Source of the DNA: an uncultured Clostridia bacterium
GTDB lineage: Bacteria; Bacillota; Clostridia; Oscillospirales; Oscillospiraceae
Assembly (NCBI GenBank): GCA_945482615.1
Contig: CALYRG010000006.1
Span: 1 to 48,899, forward strand
Direction: 5' to 3'
Length of the DNA: 48,899 bases
Shown here one piece after another: positions 10,220 through 21,650 of the stretch (within the stretch, counting starts at the first letter, position 1; each line of letters begins with the position of its first letter). The notes beneath the pieces were generated by a model that was not told the origin of the DNA, searched no databases, and worked only from the letters and a program-made list of their open reading frames with translations. Made by a program: the position numbers and the translations under genes.

Positions 10220-11090
10220 AACGCTACAGCGAGCTCTACCACGATGCCAAGGCGGCTCTTCTGGCCACGGAATCCGCCGCGGACGCCGGGGTGCTGGCAA
10301 GGCTTCTCATCTGTCATGCCGCCGGAAAGAGCCAGGCGGAATACCTGGCCCATCAGGATGACTACGCTCCGGAGGACGTGATCATCCAGGTAAGCAAGGG
10401 CGTGAAGCGGCTTCTGGATGACGAACCCATTGCCTATATTCTGGGCCAGTGGGAATTTTACGGACTGCCTCTGAAGGTCAGTCCGGATGTGCTGATTCCC
10501 CGGGATGATACGGTGGCGGTGGCAGAGCTGGCCATTCGCCAGGCACTGTTTCTCGACCAGGACCCCCGGATTTTGGATCTGTGCTGCGGCAGCGGCTGCA
10601 TCGGCATCGCCATAGCAAACAGGGTGAAGGATGCCCGGGTGACCCTGGCGGATCTCAGCCAGCAGGCCCTGGCGGTGGCCAAGGAGAATGTGCAGCTGCA
10701 CCGCATGGGCGGCCGCGTTCGCTGTGTCCGGGCAGATGCCATGCAGAAGGCCTCCGCGTTTCTGGGGAAATTTGACCTGATCGTCTCCAACCCGCCCTAT
10801 GTGACAGCGCAGGAGATGGAGGAGCTTCCCCGGAGCGTCCGGGAATACGAACCCTCCATGGCCCTCTGCGGCGGCGAAGACGGCCTGGACTTTTACCGGG
10901 CAATCGTGCGCAACTTCACCCCGGCGCTCCGTCCGGGCGGCTGGCTGGCCCTGGAATTCGGTATGGGCCAGGGGGATGCGGTATGCCGCATTCTGGAAGA
11001 AAACGGGTATACCATTCTGGAACGTGCCAGAGATTATAACGAAAGAGAAAGAGCCGTGCTGGCACAGCACGGCAGGAAGGATGAACGATA

Positions 11091-11091
<1 letters not shown>
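10213..11091 (+). CDS. prmC: Peptide chain release factor N(5)-glutamine methyltransferase
   Basis: PVLIPRDDT-like region, [24 protein letters not shown]; start [16 protein letters not shown]. Confidence 0.9.
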
Positions 11092-12186
<1,095 letters not shown>

Positions 12187-12197
<11 letters not shown>

Positions 12198-12813
12198 TTC
12201 GCTGAAAACCACCCCGGACCGGGCGGGCCGCTACTGGGTCGCCTTTGATGACGGCAGCAAGCTGGGCCTGTACCGGCAGACGGTGGAGGACTTTGGTCTG
12301 TACACCGGCAGAGAGCTTTCTCAGGAGGATATGAACGCCCTCCGGGAAGCTGCCGGGAAGATGTCCGCCCGGATGCGGGCGGTGCGTATCGTCTCCATGA
12401 GCAGCGTGTCCCGGAAGGATTTGCAGGACCGGCTGATTCACAAGGGGGAAGACCCTGACCAGGCGGCGGAAGCTGTCCGGTGGATGGAGGAGCTTCATCT
12501 GGTGGACGATCGGGCCACTGCCGAAAGCGTGGTACGCTCCTGCGCCGCCAAGGGCTACGGCGCTGCAAGGGCGAAGCAGGCCCTGTATGAAAAGCGCATC
12601 CCCAAAGAAATGTGGGATGAGGCGCTGAAGGACTACCCGGATCAGACAGATGCAATAGAGTCCTTTCTGCGGGGACGGCTCTCCGGCGGCGCGGATGACA
12701 AGCAGGTGAAGCGGGCCATCGACGCCCTGATTCGCCGGGGCCACAGCTATGGCGATATTCGCCGGGTACTGGAAAAATTGTCCCTGGAAACGGATGATAT
12801 TCTGGAGGAATAA
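12187..12813 (+). CDS. recX: Regulatory protein RecX
   Basis: Directly downstream of and overlapping recA; RecX-like three-helix repeats ([31 protein letters not shown]). Confidence 0.85.
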
Positions 12814-12818
12814 TAGAA

Positions 12819-14156
12819 ATGGCTACAATTGGTTTTATCTCCCTGGGCTGCGCCAAGAACCAGGTGGACTGCGAACGGATGATGTATCGGGTCCAGGAGG
12901 CGGGGCATACGGTGCAGGGGACGCTTCCCGGCAGTGACGTGGTGGTGATCAATACCTGCGGCTTTATCGACTCGGCAAAGTCGGAGGCTATTGACGCGAT
13001 TCTCACCACGGCCCAGCTCAAGGCAGCCGGGCAGGTGGGCAAGATTCTGGTCACCGGCTGCCTGTCTCAGCGCTACCAGCAGGAAATCCTCAGGGAAATG
13101 CCTGAGGTGGACGGGATTATGGGAACCGGCAGCTTTCCCAGGGTGGTGCAAGCCATTGACGAGCTTCTGGCGGGACATACCGTGGAGGACTTCGGCTCCA
13201 TTGACGCACCGGAGGAGGAGACCGGACGGGTTCTCACCACGGCAGAGCACTACGCCTACATCAAAATCTCCGAAGGCTGCGACAACCACTGCGCCTACTG
13301 CGTGATCCCCTCCCTGCGGGGCAAGTACCGCAGCCGTTCCATGGACGATGTGCTGTACGAGGCACGGCTCCTGGCGGACAGCGGTGTGAAGGAGCTGATC
13401 GTGGTGGCCCAGGATACCAGCCGCTACGGCACCGACCTGCCGGAGCACAAGCGGCTGCTGCCGGAGCTTCTGCGCCGGCTGTGCCAAATCGAAAAGCTCC
13501 ACTGGATTCGGATTCACTATGTCTACCCGGACGAGATTGACGATGAGCTGATGGACGTGATAGCATCCCAGCCCAAGATCGTCAAATATCTGGACATCCC
13601 CATCCAGCACTGCAACAGCGAGATCCTGAAGCGGATGAACCGCCGGGGGGACCGGCAGTTTCTGGACGGCCTTCTGAAAAAGCTGCGGCAGAGGATTCCC
13701 GGCCTTGTCATCCGCACCAGCCTGATTGTGGGACTGCCCGGAGAGGGCGAAGAGGAGTTCCAGGAGCTGTGCGATTTTCTGGCAGAGCATCGGCTGGAAC
13801 GGGCCGGCGCCTTTGTCTTCTCCCCGGAGGAGGGGACACCGGCAGCGGCCATGCCTCATGTGGATGTGGAAACGGCAACCCGGCGGGCGGAGACTATTGA
13901 GCTGCTCCAGGGACGGATCATGGACGAATACAATGCTGCCCTGGTTGGCAAAACCCTGGAAGTGCTGGTGGATGGCTTTGACGAAGAGACGGAGCAGTTC
14001 TTCGGCCGCACCTGGGCGGATTCCCCGGATATTGACGGTCGGGTATGGATTGCCGGAGAGGATGCCCTCCGGGAGGGTGACTTTGTCATGGTTACCATTG
14101 ACGGCACCGTGGATGGCGATCTGACAGGGTATGTAGCAGAGGAGGAAGAGGCATGA
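12819..14156 (+). CDS. rimO: Ribosomal protein S12 methylthiotransferase RimO
   Basis: SLGCAKNQVDCERM; radical SAM CxxxCxxC in EGCDNHCAYCVIPSLRGKYRSR; C-terminal TRAM domain. Confidence 0.94.
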   Translation: MATIGFISLGCAKNQVDCERMMYRVQEAGHTVQGTLPGSDVVVINTCGFIDSAKSEAIDAILTTAQLKAAGQVGKILVTGCLSQRYQQEILREMPEVDGIMGTGSFPRVVQAIDELLAGHTVEDFGSIDAPEEETGRVLTTAEHYAYIKISEGCDNHCAYCVIPSLRGKYRSRSMDDVLYEARLLADSGVKELIVVAQDTSRYGTDLPEHKRLLPELLRRLCQIEKLHWIRIHYVYPDEIDDELMDVIASQPKIVKYLDIPIQHCNSEILKRMNRRGDRQFLDGLLKKLRQRIPGLVIRTSLIVGLPGEGEEEFQELCDFLAEHRLERAGAFVFSPEEGTPAAAMPHVDVETATRRAETIELLQGRIMDEYNAALVGKTLEVLVDGFDEETEQFFGRTWADSPDIDGRVWIAGEDALREGDFVMVTIDGTVDGDLTGYVAEEEEA

Positions 14157-14680
14157 CGTTGGCCAGCAAGATCACCATGATCCGGGTTATCATGATCCCG
14201 GTGTACATGCTCACCATGTACTTATCCGGCGGCAGCACAAATGTGTGGATGTACATTTCTCTGGCAGTGTTTATTGTGGCCAGCCTGACGGATTTTGTGG
14301 ATGGCTATATCGCCCGGCACTACAACCAGACCACGGATTTTGGAAAATTTCTGGATCCTCTTGCGGACAAGCTGCTGACCATTGCCGCCATGACCATTTT
14401 CTGCGAGTGGGGACGGTTTCCCGCCTGGGCACTGATCCCGGTGCTCACCCGGGAGTTTGCTGTCACCGGTCTGCGGCTCATTGCCGTGCAGAAGGGCAAC
14501 GTCATCGCTGCCGGATGGAGCGGCAAGATCAAAACCGCCAGCACCATGGTGGGCCTGTGCCTGATGATGTTCTTCACCCAGAGCCCGGTTCTGGATTGGA
14601 CGGTCATCGCCGTTATCGTGGTGACCACGGTGTATTCCGGCGTGGAATACTTCGTCAAAAACTGGAAGTGTCTCTGGTAA
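14153..14680 (+). CDS. pgsA: CDP-diacylglycerol-glycerol-3-phosphate 3-phosphatidyltransferase
   Basis: CDP-alcohol phosphotransferase signature TDFVDGYIARHYNQTTDFGKFLDPLADK. Confidence 0.92.
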   Translation: MTLASKITMIRVIMIPVYMLTMYLSGGSTNVWMYISLAVFIVASLTDFVDGYIARHYNQTTDFGKFLDPLADKLLTIAAMTIFCEWGRFPAWALIPVLTREFAVTGLRLIAVQKGNVIAAGWSGKIKTASTMVGLCLMMFFTQSPVLDWTVIAVIVVTTVYSGVEYFVKNWKCLW

Positions 14681-14694
14681 CCTGCAGGCTGTAG

Positions 14695-14730
14695 GAAAAC
14701 GCCCAAGTCCGTTGGATTTGGGCGTTTTCT
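14695..14730 (+). terminator. Rho-independent terminator after pgsA
   Basis: GAAAACGCCCAA-gtccgttgga-TTTGGGCGTTTTC hairpin. Confidence 0.85.
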
Positions 14731-14747
14731 TACTCCGAAAAAACCCC

Positions 14748-14776
14748 TTGAACATGGGAAAAAGCAGGCGTATAAT
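14748..14776 (+). promoter_or_regulatory. Putative sigma-A promoter for the ABC transporter operon
   Basis: TTGAAC - 17 bp - TATAAT. Confidence 0.7.
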
Positions 14777-14808
14777 AGACCCATTCCGAAGAAAAGAGGA
14801 AGAGCCAA

Positions 14809-15921
14809 ATGAAAGTTGAATTGCAGCATCTGACGAAGATTTTCCCCTCCCGGGACAAAAAGGGAAAGGATGTGGTGGCCGTCTCCGATTTCACCTTCTC
14901 CATTCCCGACGGCGAGCTGATCGGCCTTCTGGGCCCCTCCGGCTGCGGCAAAAGCACCACATTGTATATGCTCAGCGGCCTGGAGAAGCCCACCGGCGGC
15001 AAAATCTTTTTCGGGGATGACGATGTCACCGACCTTCCGGCAGAGAATCGGGGGGTGGGTCTGGTATTCCAGAACTATGCTCTGTACCCCCACCTGACCG
15101 TGGAGCAGAATATCCGCTTCCCCCTGGAAAACCGCAAGGGTGTGGGGAAGCTTACCAAGGCTCAGATAGCCGAAAAGGTGCTGGAGGCAGCCAAGCTGGT
15201 GCAGATTGACGGACTGCTCCACCGCAAGCCCAGCGAGCTGTCCGGCGGTCAGCAGCAGCGGGTGGCCATTGCCCGGGCACTGGTGAAGATGCCAAAGGTT
15301 CTGCTGCTGGACGAGCCCCTTTCCAATCTGGACGCCCGGCTGCGGCTGCAGACCCGGGAGGAAATCCGCCGGATTCAGAAGAAGACCGGTATCACCACCG
15401 TCTTTGTCACCCATGACCAGGAGGAGGCTATGTCCATTTCCGACCGGATTGTGGTCATGTGCGCTGGTGTCCTGCAGCAGATCGGCAAGCCCCAGGAGGT
15501 CTATGACGATCCGGTGAACCTGTTTGTTGCCAAGTTCCTGGGCACCCCGCCCATCAACATGTTCCGGGGCAGGGTAGAGGGAGAGCAGCTTTTCATCGGC
15601 GGGGATGCGGTACTCCGGGTTCCCGGCGTCCGGGACGGCGTGGTCAGCGTGGGCATCCGCCCCGAGGGCTTTATCCCGGAGGAGGATGGGCCCCTTCTTT
15701 GCAAGCTGCACAATGTGGAGGTCATGGGCCGGGACGTGAGCATCGTTGCGGAGAATGACGCCGCCGAGGCACCGCTGATCCGGGCTATCATCCAGTCCGA
15801 CACCCGGCTGAACCGGCAGGCGGATACGGTGCGCTTCCGGCTCAAGCCTCACAAGGTACTGCTGTTTGAGCCGGAGACCGGAGCGCGGCTGCGCTTTGGG
15901 GAGGAGGAACGCCATGGATAA
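14809..15921 (+). CDS. Carbohydrate ABC transporter ATP-binding protein (UgpC/MsmK/MalK-like)
   Basis: GPSGCGKST, LSGGQQQRVAIARALVKMPKVLLLDEPLSNLD, C-terminal TOBE-like region. Confidence 0.9.
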   Translation: MKVELQHLTKIFPSRDKKGKDVVAVSDFTFSIPDGELIGLLGPSGCGKSTTLYMLSGLEKPTGGKIFFGDDDVTDLPAENRGVGLVFQNYALYPHLTVEQNIRFPLENRKGVGKLTKAQIAEKVLEAAKLVQIDGLLHRKPSELSGGQQQRVAIARALVKMPKVLLLDEPLSNLDARLRLQTREEIRRIQKKTGITTVFVTHDQEEAMSISDRIVVMCAGVLQQIGKPQEVYDDPVNLFVAKFLGTPPINMFRGRVEGEQLFIGGDAVLRVPGVRDGVVSVGIRPEGFIPEEDGPLLCKLHNVEVMGRDVSIVAENDAAEAPLIRAIIQSDTRLNRQADTVRFRLKPHKVLLFEPETGARLRFGEEERHG

Positions 15922-16807
15922 CAGAAGCTGGAAGGGCTGGCTGTATCTGCTCCCGGCGCTGTGCTTTCTGGGAGCGTTTCTGGTCTATCCGCTGATGGAC
16001 GTGTTCATCTATTCCGTGGAGGAGGGCTACAACTCCGCCTCCCAGACCTATTTCGGGGTGGGACTGTATAACTTTTCCTATGTCCTCCACGACACCTATT
16101 TTCTGCAGGCACTGAAGAATACCTTTATTCTGGTTATCATCACGGTTCCCCTGTCCACAGGCATCGCCCTGCTGATCTCTGCGGCACTGGCCTCTGTCCG
16201 GAAGCTCCGGGAGCTGTTTCAGACGGTGTTTTTCCTGCCCTATGTCACCAACACCCTGGCGGTTGGGCTTGTGTTTATGATTCTGTTCAAGAAGACACCT
16301 TACTCTGACGGCCTGATGAATCTCCTGCTGGGGCTCTTCGGCGCCGGGCCGGTGGACTTCATCGATGGACCCTACTGGGCGAAGATGTTCGTGCTGTGCT
16401 TCTACACCGTGTGGGTGGTCATGCCCTTTAAAATCCTGATCCTCACCAGCGCCCTGGCCTCCGTGAGCCAGACCTACTACAATGCCGCCCGGGTGGACGG
16501 CACCGGAAGGCTGCGGATGTTCACCAAAATTACCCTGCCCATGATCTCTCCATCCATCTTCTATCTGGTGATCACCGGCTTTATCGGCGCCTTCAAGGCC
16601 TATTCCGACGCGGTGGCGCTGTTTGGCACCGATCTGAACGCGGCAGGAATGAACACCATTGTGGGCTATGTCTATGACATGCTCTACGGCAACTCCGGCG
16701 GCTACCCCTCTTATGCCTCTGCCGCCGCCATCGTCCTGTTCGTCATTGTGCTGACCATCACCTGCATCAATCTGCTGGTGAGCCGGAAGCACGTCCACTA
16801 TGTGTGA
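15914..16807 (+). CDS. Sugar ABC transporter permease (UgpA/MalF-like)
   Basis: Multiple TM segments; EAA-type loop AARVDGTGRLRMFTKITLPMISPS. Confidence 0.88.
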   Translation: MDNRSWKGWLYLLPALCFLGAFLVYPLMDVFIYSVEEGYNSASQTYFGVGLYNFSYVLHDTYFLQALKNTFILVIITVPLSTGIALLISAALASVRKLRELFQTVFFLPYVTNTLAVGLVFMILFKKTPYSDGLMNLLLGLFGAGPVDFIDGPYWAKMFVLCFYTVWVVMPFKILILTSALASVSQTYYNAARVDGTGRLRMFTKITLPMISPSIFYLVITGFIGAFKAYSDAVALFGTDLNAAGMNTIVGYVYDMLYGNSGGYPSYASAAAIVLFVIVLTITCINLLVSRKHVHYV

Positions 16808-16817
16808 GGTGACCGGT

Positions 16818-17681
16818 ATGGATTATGAAAAACTGGAACGCCGGGCCCGCCTCCGGGACAGGACCCGAAAGACGCTGGTGTATGCTCTGCTGGTCTTCTG
16901 GGCGGTGCTGGTGCTGTTTCCCTTCTACTGGATGCTGCTGACCTCGGTGAAAAGCTACGGCAGCTACAACTCTGAATTTATCCCCAGGCTCTATACCCTG
17001 ACGCCAACCCTGGAAAACTATCTGAGTGCCTTCCAGGCGGTGCCCCTGGGGCGGTATCTTGTCAATACGGTGGTCTTCACCCTGGCCACCACCGCCCTGA
17101 TGCTGGTGGTGACGGTGCTGGCGGCCTTCGCCTTTGCAAGACTTAACTTTCCCGGAAAGGATCTGGCCTTTACGGCCTTTTTGTCTCTGATGATGATTCC
17201 GGCAGAGCTGGTGGTGATTACCAATTTCGTCACCATAACGGACCTGAATCTGCGAAATACCTTTGCGGGCCTGATTCTTCCTTCCGTGACCTCTGTGTTC
17301 TATATCTACCTTCTGAAGGAGAACTTTGCACAGATTCCGGATGAATTGTATTATGCAGCCAAGGTGGACGGCACATCGGATCTCAAATACCTGTGGAAGG
17401 TGATGATCCCCATCTGCCAGCCCACCATCGTCACGGTCACCATTCTGAAGGTCATTGAGTGCTGGAACAGCTTCGTCTGGCCGCGGCTCATTACCGACGA
17501 TGCCAACTATTTCCTGGTGTCCAACGGCATCCAGGAGATCCGGGAAAACGGCTTCGGCCGGGAGAATGTCCCGGCTATGATGGCGGCGGTGGTGGCAATC
17601 TCCATCCCGCTGGTGGTGTTGTTTCTGATCTTCCATAAGAAAATCATGGCCGGTGTGGCAAGGGGAGGGACCAAGGGATGA
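16818..17681 (+). CDS. Carbohydrate ABC transporter permease (UgpE/MalG-like)
   Basis: FYWMLLTSVKSYG; EAA loop AAKVDGTSDLKYLWKVMIPICQPTIVTVTIL. Confidence 0.88.
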   Translation: MDYEKLERRARLRDRTRKTLVYALLVFWAVLVLFPFYWMLLTSVKSYGSYNSEFIPRLYTLTPTLENYLSAFQAVPLGRYLVNTVVFTLATTALMLVVTVLAAFAFARLNFPGKDLAFTAFLSLMMIPAELVVITNFVTITDLNLRNTFAGLILPSVTSVFYIYLLKENFAQIPDELYYAAKVDGTSDLKYLWKVMIPICQPTIVTVTILKVIECWNSFVWPRLITDDANYFLVSNGIQEIRENGFGRENVPAMMAAVVAISIPLVVLFLIFHKKIMAGVARGGTKG

Positions 17682-19273
17682 AAAAAGCGGTTTGTCTGAT
17701 GCTGGTACTGACCTTGCTGATTTCCCTTTCCGGCTGCCACGGAACCAGAGGGCTGAAAGCCTTTGAGATTCCCGAAGTCTTTGATACTTCCAGAGCCTAT
17801 GAGATCACCTTCTGGGCAAAGAATGATACCAATGTGGTTCAGGCAGATATCTACCGGCAGACGATTCGGGACTTCCAGGCGCTGTACCCGAACATCACGG
17901 TGAATATGCGCCTGTATACCGACTACAGCCGGATTTACAATGATGTCATTACCAACATCGCCACCAACACCACCCCCAATGTGTGCATCACCTACCCGGA
18001 TCACATTGCCACCTACCTGACCGGCGTAAACACAGTGGTGCCCCTGGATCAGCTGCTGGTGGATCAAAGCTACGGATTGGGAGGCAGGGAGGTTCGCTTC
18101 GAAAGCCCAACCCGGGAGGAAATTGTGCCGCAGTTCCTGGAAGAATGCAGCTTTGCCGGCCATTATTACGCCCTGCCCTTCATGCGCTCCACGGAAAGCT
18201 GCTACATCAACAAGACCTATGTGGAAAAGCTGGGCTATGAAGTCCCGGAGGTTCTGACCTGGGACTTTGTCTGGGAGGTGTCGGAAGCGGCCACTGCCAA
18301 AAATGCCGACGGAACGTTCCAGGTCAACGGTCAGAAGGTGATGATCCCCTTCATCTACAAGTCCACGGACAACATGATGATTCAGCAGCTGCATCAGCTG
18401 GGAGCGGGGTATTCCACCGGTGCGGGGGAGGTACGGCTCTTTAACGACACGACCAAGGAGCTTCTGTATACCGTGGCGGAGCATGTAAAGTCCGGTGCCT
18501 TCTCCACCTTCAAAATTTCCAGCTATCCGGCAAACTTCCTCAATGCAGGGCAGTGCATTTTCGCCGTGGACTCCACTGCCGGCGCTACCTGGATGGGCTC
18601 TCATGCGCCGCTGCTGGACATCAGCAAGGAGCAGCTGGTGGAGTTCGAGACGGCGGTGCGCCCGGTGCCCCAGTTTGACCCCGCCAATCCCAGTATGATC
18701 TCCCAGGGGCCCAGCGTGTGCGTGTTCAATAAGGAAGACCCCCAGGAGGTACTGGCATCCTGGCTGTTTACCCAGTACCTTCTGAGTAACGATGTGCAGA
18801 TCGCCTATTCCTGCACGGAGGGCTATGTGCCGGTGACCACCAAAGCGCAGCAGGACCCTGCTTATCAGGACTATCTTTCCCGGGAGGGGGAGGACGAAGA
18901 GGAGCACTACAGCGTGAAGCTCCAGGCAGTGAAGCTGCTGCTGTCCCACCTGGACGATACCTTTGTCACCCCGGTGTTCAATGGCTCCGCTTCGGTGCGC
19001 AGCGCGTCTGGACAGCTCATCGAGGAGACTGTGAAGGCGGTGCGACGGAAGCAGCCGGTGAACGAACAGTCCATCCAGGAACTGTACGGAAAAATGCGCT
19101 CGCTGTACCGATTGGATCAGGTTGGGGGCAATCTGGGAGAAAAAGCGGAGCTTGGAGCGCTGCCTGCAACCTCTGTGGTGCTGCTGGCGACCCTGGGACT
19201 GTGCTGGATTGGAATTGGTGCCTATTCGGCCACGGAATGGTATAAAAAGAAAAACGGGCAGGATAGAAAATAA
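17678..19273 (+). CDS. Extracellular solute-binding lipoprotein of the ABC transporter
   Basis: Lipobox LISLSGCHG; SBP family 1 features (FWAKNDTNVVQADIYRQTIRDFQALYPNITVN); predicted C-terminal TM. Confidence 0.82.
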   Translation: MKKAVCLMLVLTLLISLSGCHGTRGLKAFEIPEVFDTSRAYEITFWAKNDTNVVQADIYRQTIRDFQALYPNITVNMRLYTDYSRIYNDVITNIATNTTPNVCITYPDHIATYLTGVNTVVPLDQLLVDQSYGLGGREVRFESPTREEIVPQFLEECSFAGHYYALPFMRSTESCYINKTYVEKLGYEVPEVLTWDFVWEVSEAATAKNADGTFQVNGQKVMIPFIYKSTDNMMIQQLHQLGAGYSTGAGEVRLFNDTTKELLYTVAEHVKSGAFSTFKISSYPANFLNAGQCIFAVDSTAGATWMGSHAPLLDISKEQLVEFETAVRPVPQFDPANPSMISQGPSVCVFNKEDPQEVLASWLFTQYLLSNDVQIAYSCTEGYVPVTTKAQQDPAYQDYLSREGEDEEEHYSVKLQAVKLLLSHLDDTFVTPVFNGSASVRSASGQLIEETVKAVRRKQPVNEQSIQELYGKMRSLYRLDQVGGNLGEKAELGALPATSVVLLATLGLCWIGIGAYSATEWYKKKNGQDRK

Positions 19274-19350
19274 GACATTGATTTCCATGGCAGAAAGAGT
19301 ATAATGTAGGAGTGCCGGAGACGGCATACAACATACAAAGGAGAATGAAT

Positions 19351-20019
19351 ATGAAAAAGATTCTTGCATTTGTGCTGGTATTGGCCATGGTTCTGGCCTT
19401 TGCCGGCTGCTCCTCCTCCAAGGCAATGAGCCATGCAGACTTTGTTGCGGCGGAGATGGATTCTCAGGTGACTGTAGAGACCTATGTTCAGGCAACGCAG
19501 TCTTGGTGGGACAATAAGATTACGGTGTATGCACAGAGCGAAGACGGTGCCTACTTCCTGTATGAAATGGCTTGTCCCGAGGCAGACGCCTCCAAGCTGG
19601 TTCCCGGTACCAAGATCCGTGTCACCGGAACCAAGGGCGAGTGGGCCGGCGAAGTGGAGATCATGGATGCTACCTTTGAAATCCTGAAGGGCAGCTTCAT
19701 TGCGGAGCCTGTGGACGTGACCGCACTGCTGGGCACCGACGAGCTGATTGCCCATCAGAACGAGAAGGTTATCTTCAAGGGCCTGACCGTTTCCAAGGTG
19801 GAATACAAGAACGGCGAGCCCGGCGATGACATCTATGTGTCCTTCACCTACGGCGACGGCACCTACGACTTCTGCGTGGAGCGCTACCTCACCGGTCCCG
19901 AGACCGAGGTCTATGCCGCTGTCGGCGAGCTGCAGCCCGGCGACGTGGTGGACGTGGAGGGCTTCCTGTACTGGTATGAGGGCGTGAACACCCACATCAC
20001 CGCTGTGACCAAGGCTTGA
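19351..20019 (+). CDS. Small lipoprotein, possibly with tandem OB/tRNA_anti-like folds
   Basis: Lipobox VLAFAGCSSS; phrases such as VPGTKIRVTGTKGEWAG and LQPGDVVDVEGFLYWYEGVNTHI; preceded by TTGATT-16-TATAAT. Confidence 0.6.
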   Translation: MKKILAFVLVLAMVLAFAGCSSSKAMSHADFVAAEMDSQVTVETYVQATQSWWDNKITVYAQSEDGAYFLYEMACPEADASKLVPGTKIRVTGTKGEWAGEVEIMDATFEILKGSFIAEPVDVTALLGTDELIAHQNEKVIFKGLTVSKVEYKNGEPGDDIYVSFTYGDGTYDFCVERYLTGPETEVYAAVGELQPGDVVDVEGFLYWYEGVNTHITAVTKA

Positions 20020-20035
20020 CCCAATTTCATCCCTA

Positions 20036-20060
20036 CCCCCACCCGACAGGGTGGGGGCTT
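20036..20060 (+). terminator. Rho-independent terminator
   Basis: CCCCCACCC-gaca-GGGTGGGGG stem. Confidence 0.8.
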
Positions 20061-20085
20061 TGCCGTTTATGAGACCGGAATCTAC

Positions 20086-20114
20086 TTGAAATGGAAGGGT
20101 GAATATGGTATAAT
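20086..20114 (+). promoter_or_regulatory. Putative sigma-A promoter for the sugar-phosphotransferase gene
   Basis: TTGAAA - 17 bp - TATAAT. Confidence 0.7.
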
Positions 20115-20219
20115 TCGTAAAAGAAGAACTATGTCTACCAAATGCGCATGGATCTTTGCCGCCGGATGCTCCGCAGAAGTCTGCTTTTCGGCATAAAAAA
20201 GAAAAAGGATGCGTTTGCT

Positions 20220-21617
20220 ATGAAAAAACTGAGCCGCTCCGCGCGGGAGGATATGAAGGGCTTTGTCCGGGTGGCGGAAACCTGGCTGGAGATCGCCCTG
20301 ATGTCCCTGGCATACTACGTTGCCTGGGAAAGGGGCTACGATTTCTACGCCTTTGCCTATCGGGGGAAATATCTGCTGATGGGTGTATACGCGCTGCTGC
20401 TGTATGCCCTGTTTGTCAACTCCGAGTGCACCAAGTTCGGACAGCTCCACCGGATGGATCTGATTATCGGACAGATCATCTCCCTGTGCCTGGTGGATGT
20501 GGTCACCTATTTCCAGCTGTGTCTGATTGCAAACCAGATGATCAGCGTGACGCCCATGCTGTGGCTGCTGGCAGGACAGATTGTGGCGGCCATCGGGCTG
20601 GTGTACCTGTTCACCTGGATCTATCACAAGGCATACGCGCCCCATGACATGCTCCTGATCTATGGAGAAAAGCGTGGTGTGGAGCTGAAGATCAAGATGG
20701 ATTCCCGCCGGGATAAGTATAATATCAGCAAGCTCATTTCTGCCAGTGAAGGACTGGATGCAATTCGTAAGGAGATTCCCAAATACGATGCGGTGATCCT
20801 CAATGATATCCCGGCCCAGCTGCGCAACGACATCCTCAAGTTCTGCTACCGCTACCGGGTGCGTACCTATGTGGCCCCCAAGCTCACGGATATCATGATC
20901 CGGGGCGCCAAGAACATCACCCTGTTTGATACGCCGTTGCTTCTGGTCAAGGGAACCGGGCTGACGCCAGCCCAAAGGGTGGTCAAGCGGACGATGGACA
21001 TCGTGCTCAGCGCCGTGGCTCTCATCATTGCTTCCCCGGTGCTGCTGCTGGTGGCCCTCGCCATCAAGCTGGAGGATGGCGGCCCGGTGTTCTACCGCCA
21101 GAAGCGTCTGACCCGGAACAGCCGGGAGTTTGAGATACTGAAGTTCCGCAGTATGATCGTGGATGCAGAAAAATATGCCGGAGCGGTACTGGCAACGGAT
21201 GCCGATCCCCGGATCACCAAGGTAGGCAGGTTCATCCGGGCCACCCGAATTGACGAGCTGCCCCAGCTGATCAACATTCTCATCGGCGATATGAGCATTG
21301 TCGGCCCCCGGCCGGAACGCCGGGTGATCGCCGAGGAATACTACAAGGATATTCCGGAGTTCTACTACCGGCTGAAGGTTCGGGGGGGCCTGACTGGCTA
21401 TGCCCAGATCTACGGAAAGTACAACACCAGCCCCTATGATAAGCTGCGGCTGGATCTGCAGTATATTGAGAATTATTCCATCCTGATGGATATCAAGCTG
21501 ATTATTCTGACCCTGCGGATCATCTTCAGCAAGGACAGCACCGAGGGCGTGGACATTGCGGAGGAGAACAGGAAGAAGGCGGACGAGCTGTTCCGCCAGA
21601 TGAACGAAGACCAGTAA
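20220..21617 (+). CDS. Polyprenyl glycosylphosphotransferase (bacterial sugar transferase)
   Basis: KRTMDIVLSAVALIIASPVLLLVALAIKLEDGGPVFYRQKRLTRNSREFEILKFRSM..IVGPRPERRV; N-terminal TM region. Track start is 20142; ATG at 20220 preferred. Confidence 0.88.
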   Translation: MKKLSRSAREDMKGFVRVAETWLEIALMSLAYYVAWERGYDFYAFAYRGKYLLMGVYALLLYALFVNSECTKFGQLHRMDLIIGQIISLCLVDVVTYFQLCLIANQMISVTPMLWLLAGQIVAAIGLVYLFTWIYHKAYAPHDMLLIYGEKRGVELKIKMDSRRDKYNISKLISASEGLDAIRKEIPKYDAVILNDIPAQLRNDILKFCYRYRVRTYVAPKLTDIMIRGAKNITLFDTPLLLVKGTGLTPAQRVVKRTMDIVLSAVALIIASPVLLLVALAIKLEDGGPVFYRQKRLTRNSREFEILKFRSMIVDAEKYAGAVLATDADPRITKVGRFIRATRIDELPQLINILIGDMSIVGPRPERRVIAEEYYKDIPEFYYRLKVRGGLTGYAQIYGKYNTSPYDKLRLDLQYIENYSILMDIKLIILTLRIIFSKDSTEGVDIAEENRKKADELFRQMNEDQ

Positions 21618-21650
21618 CGCTTTCACCCTTTTTACCGGGAGGTGCAAACC

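Noticed and set aside
7730-10300. 856 aa minus-strand ORF
   Set aside because: Antisense shadow of the histidine kinase and DUF1385 genes; composition typical of a shadow ORF
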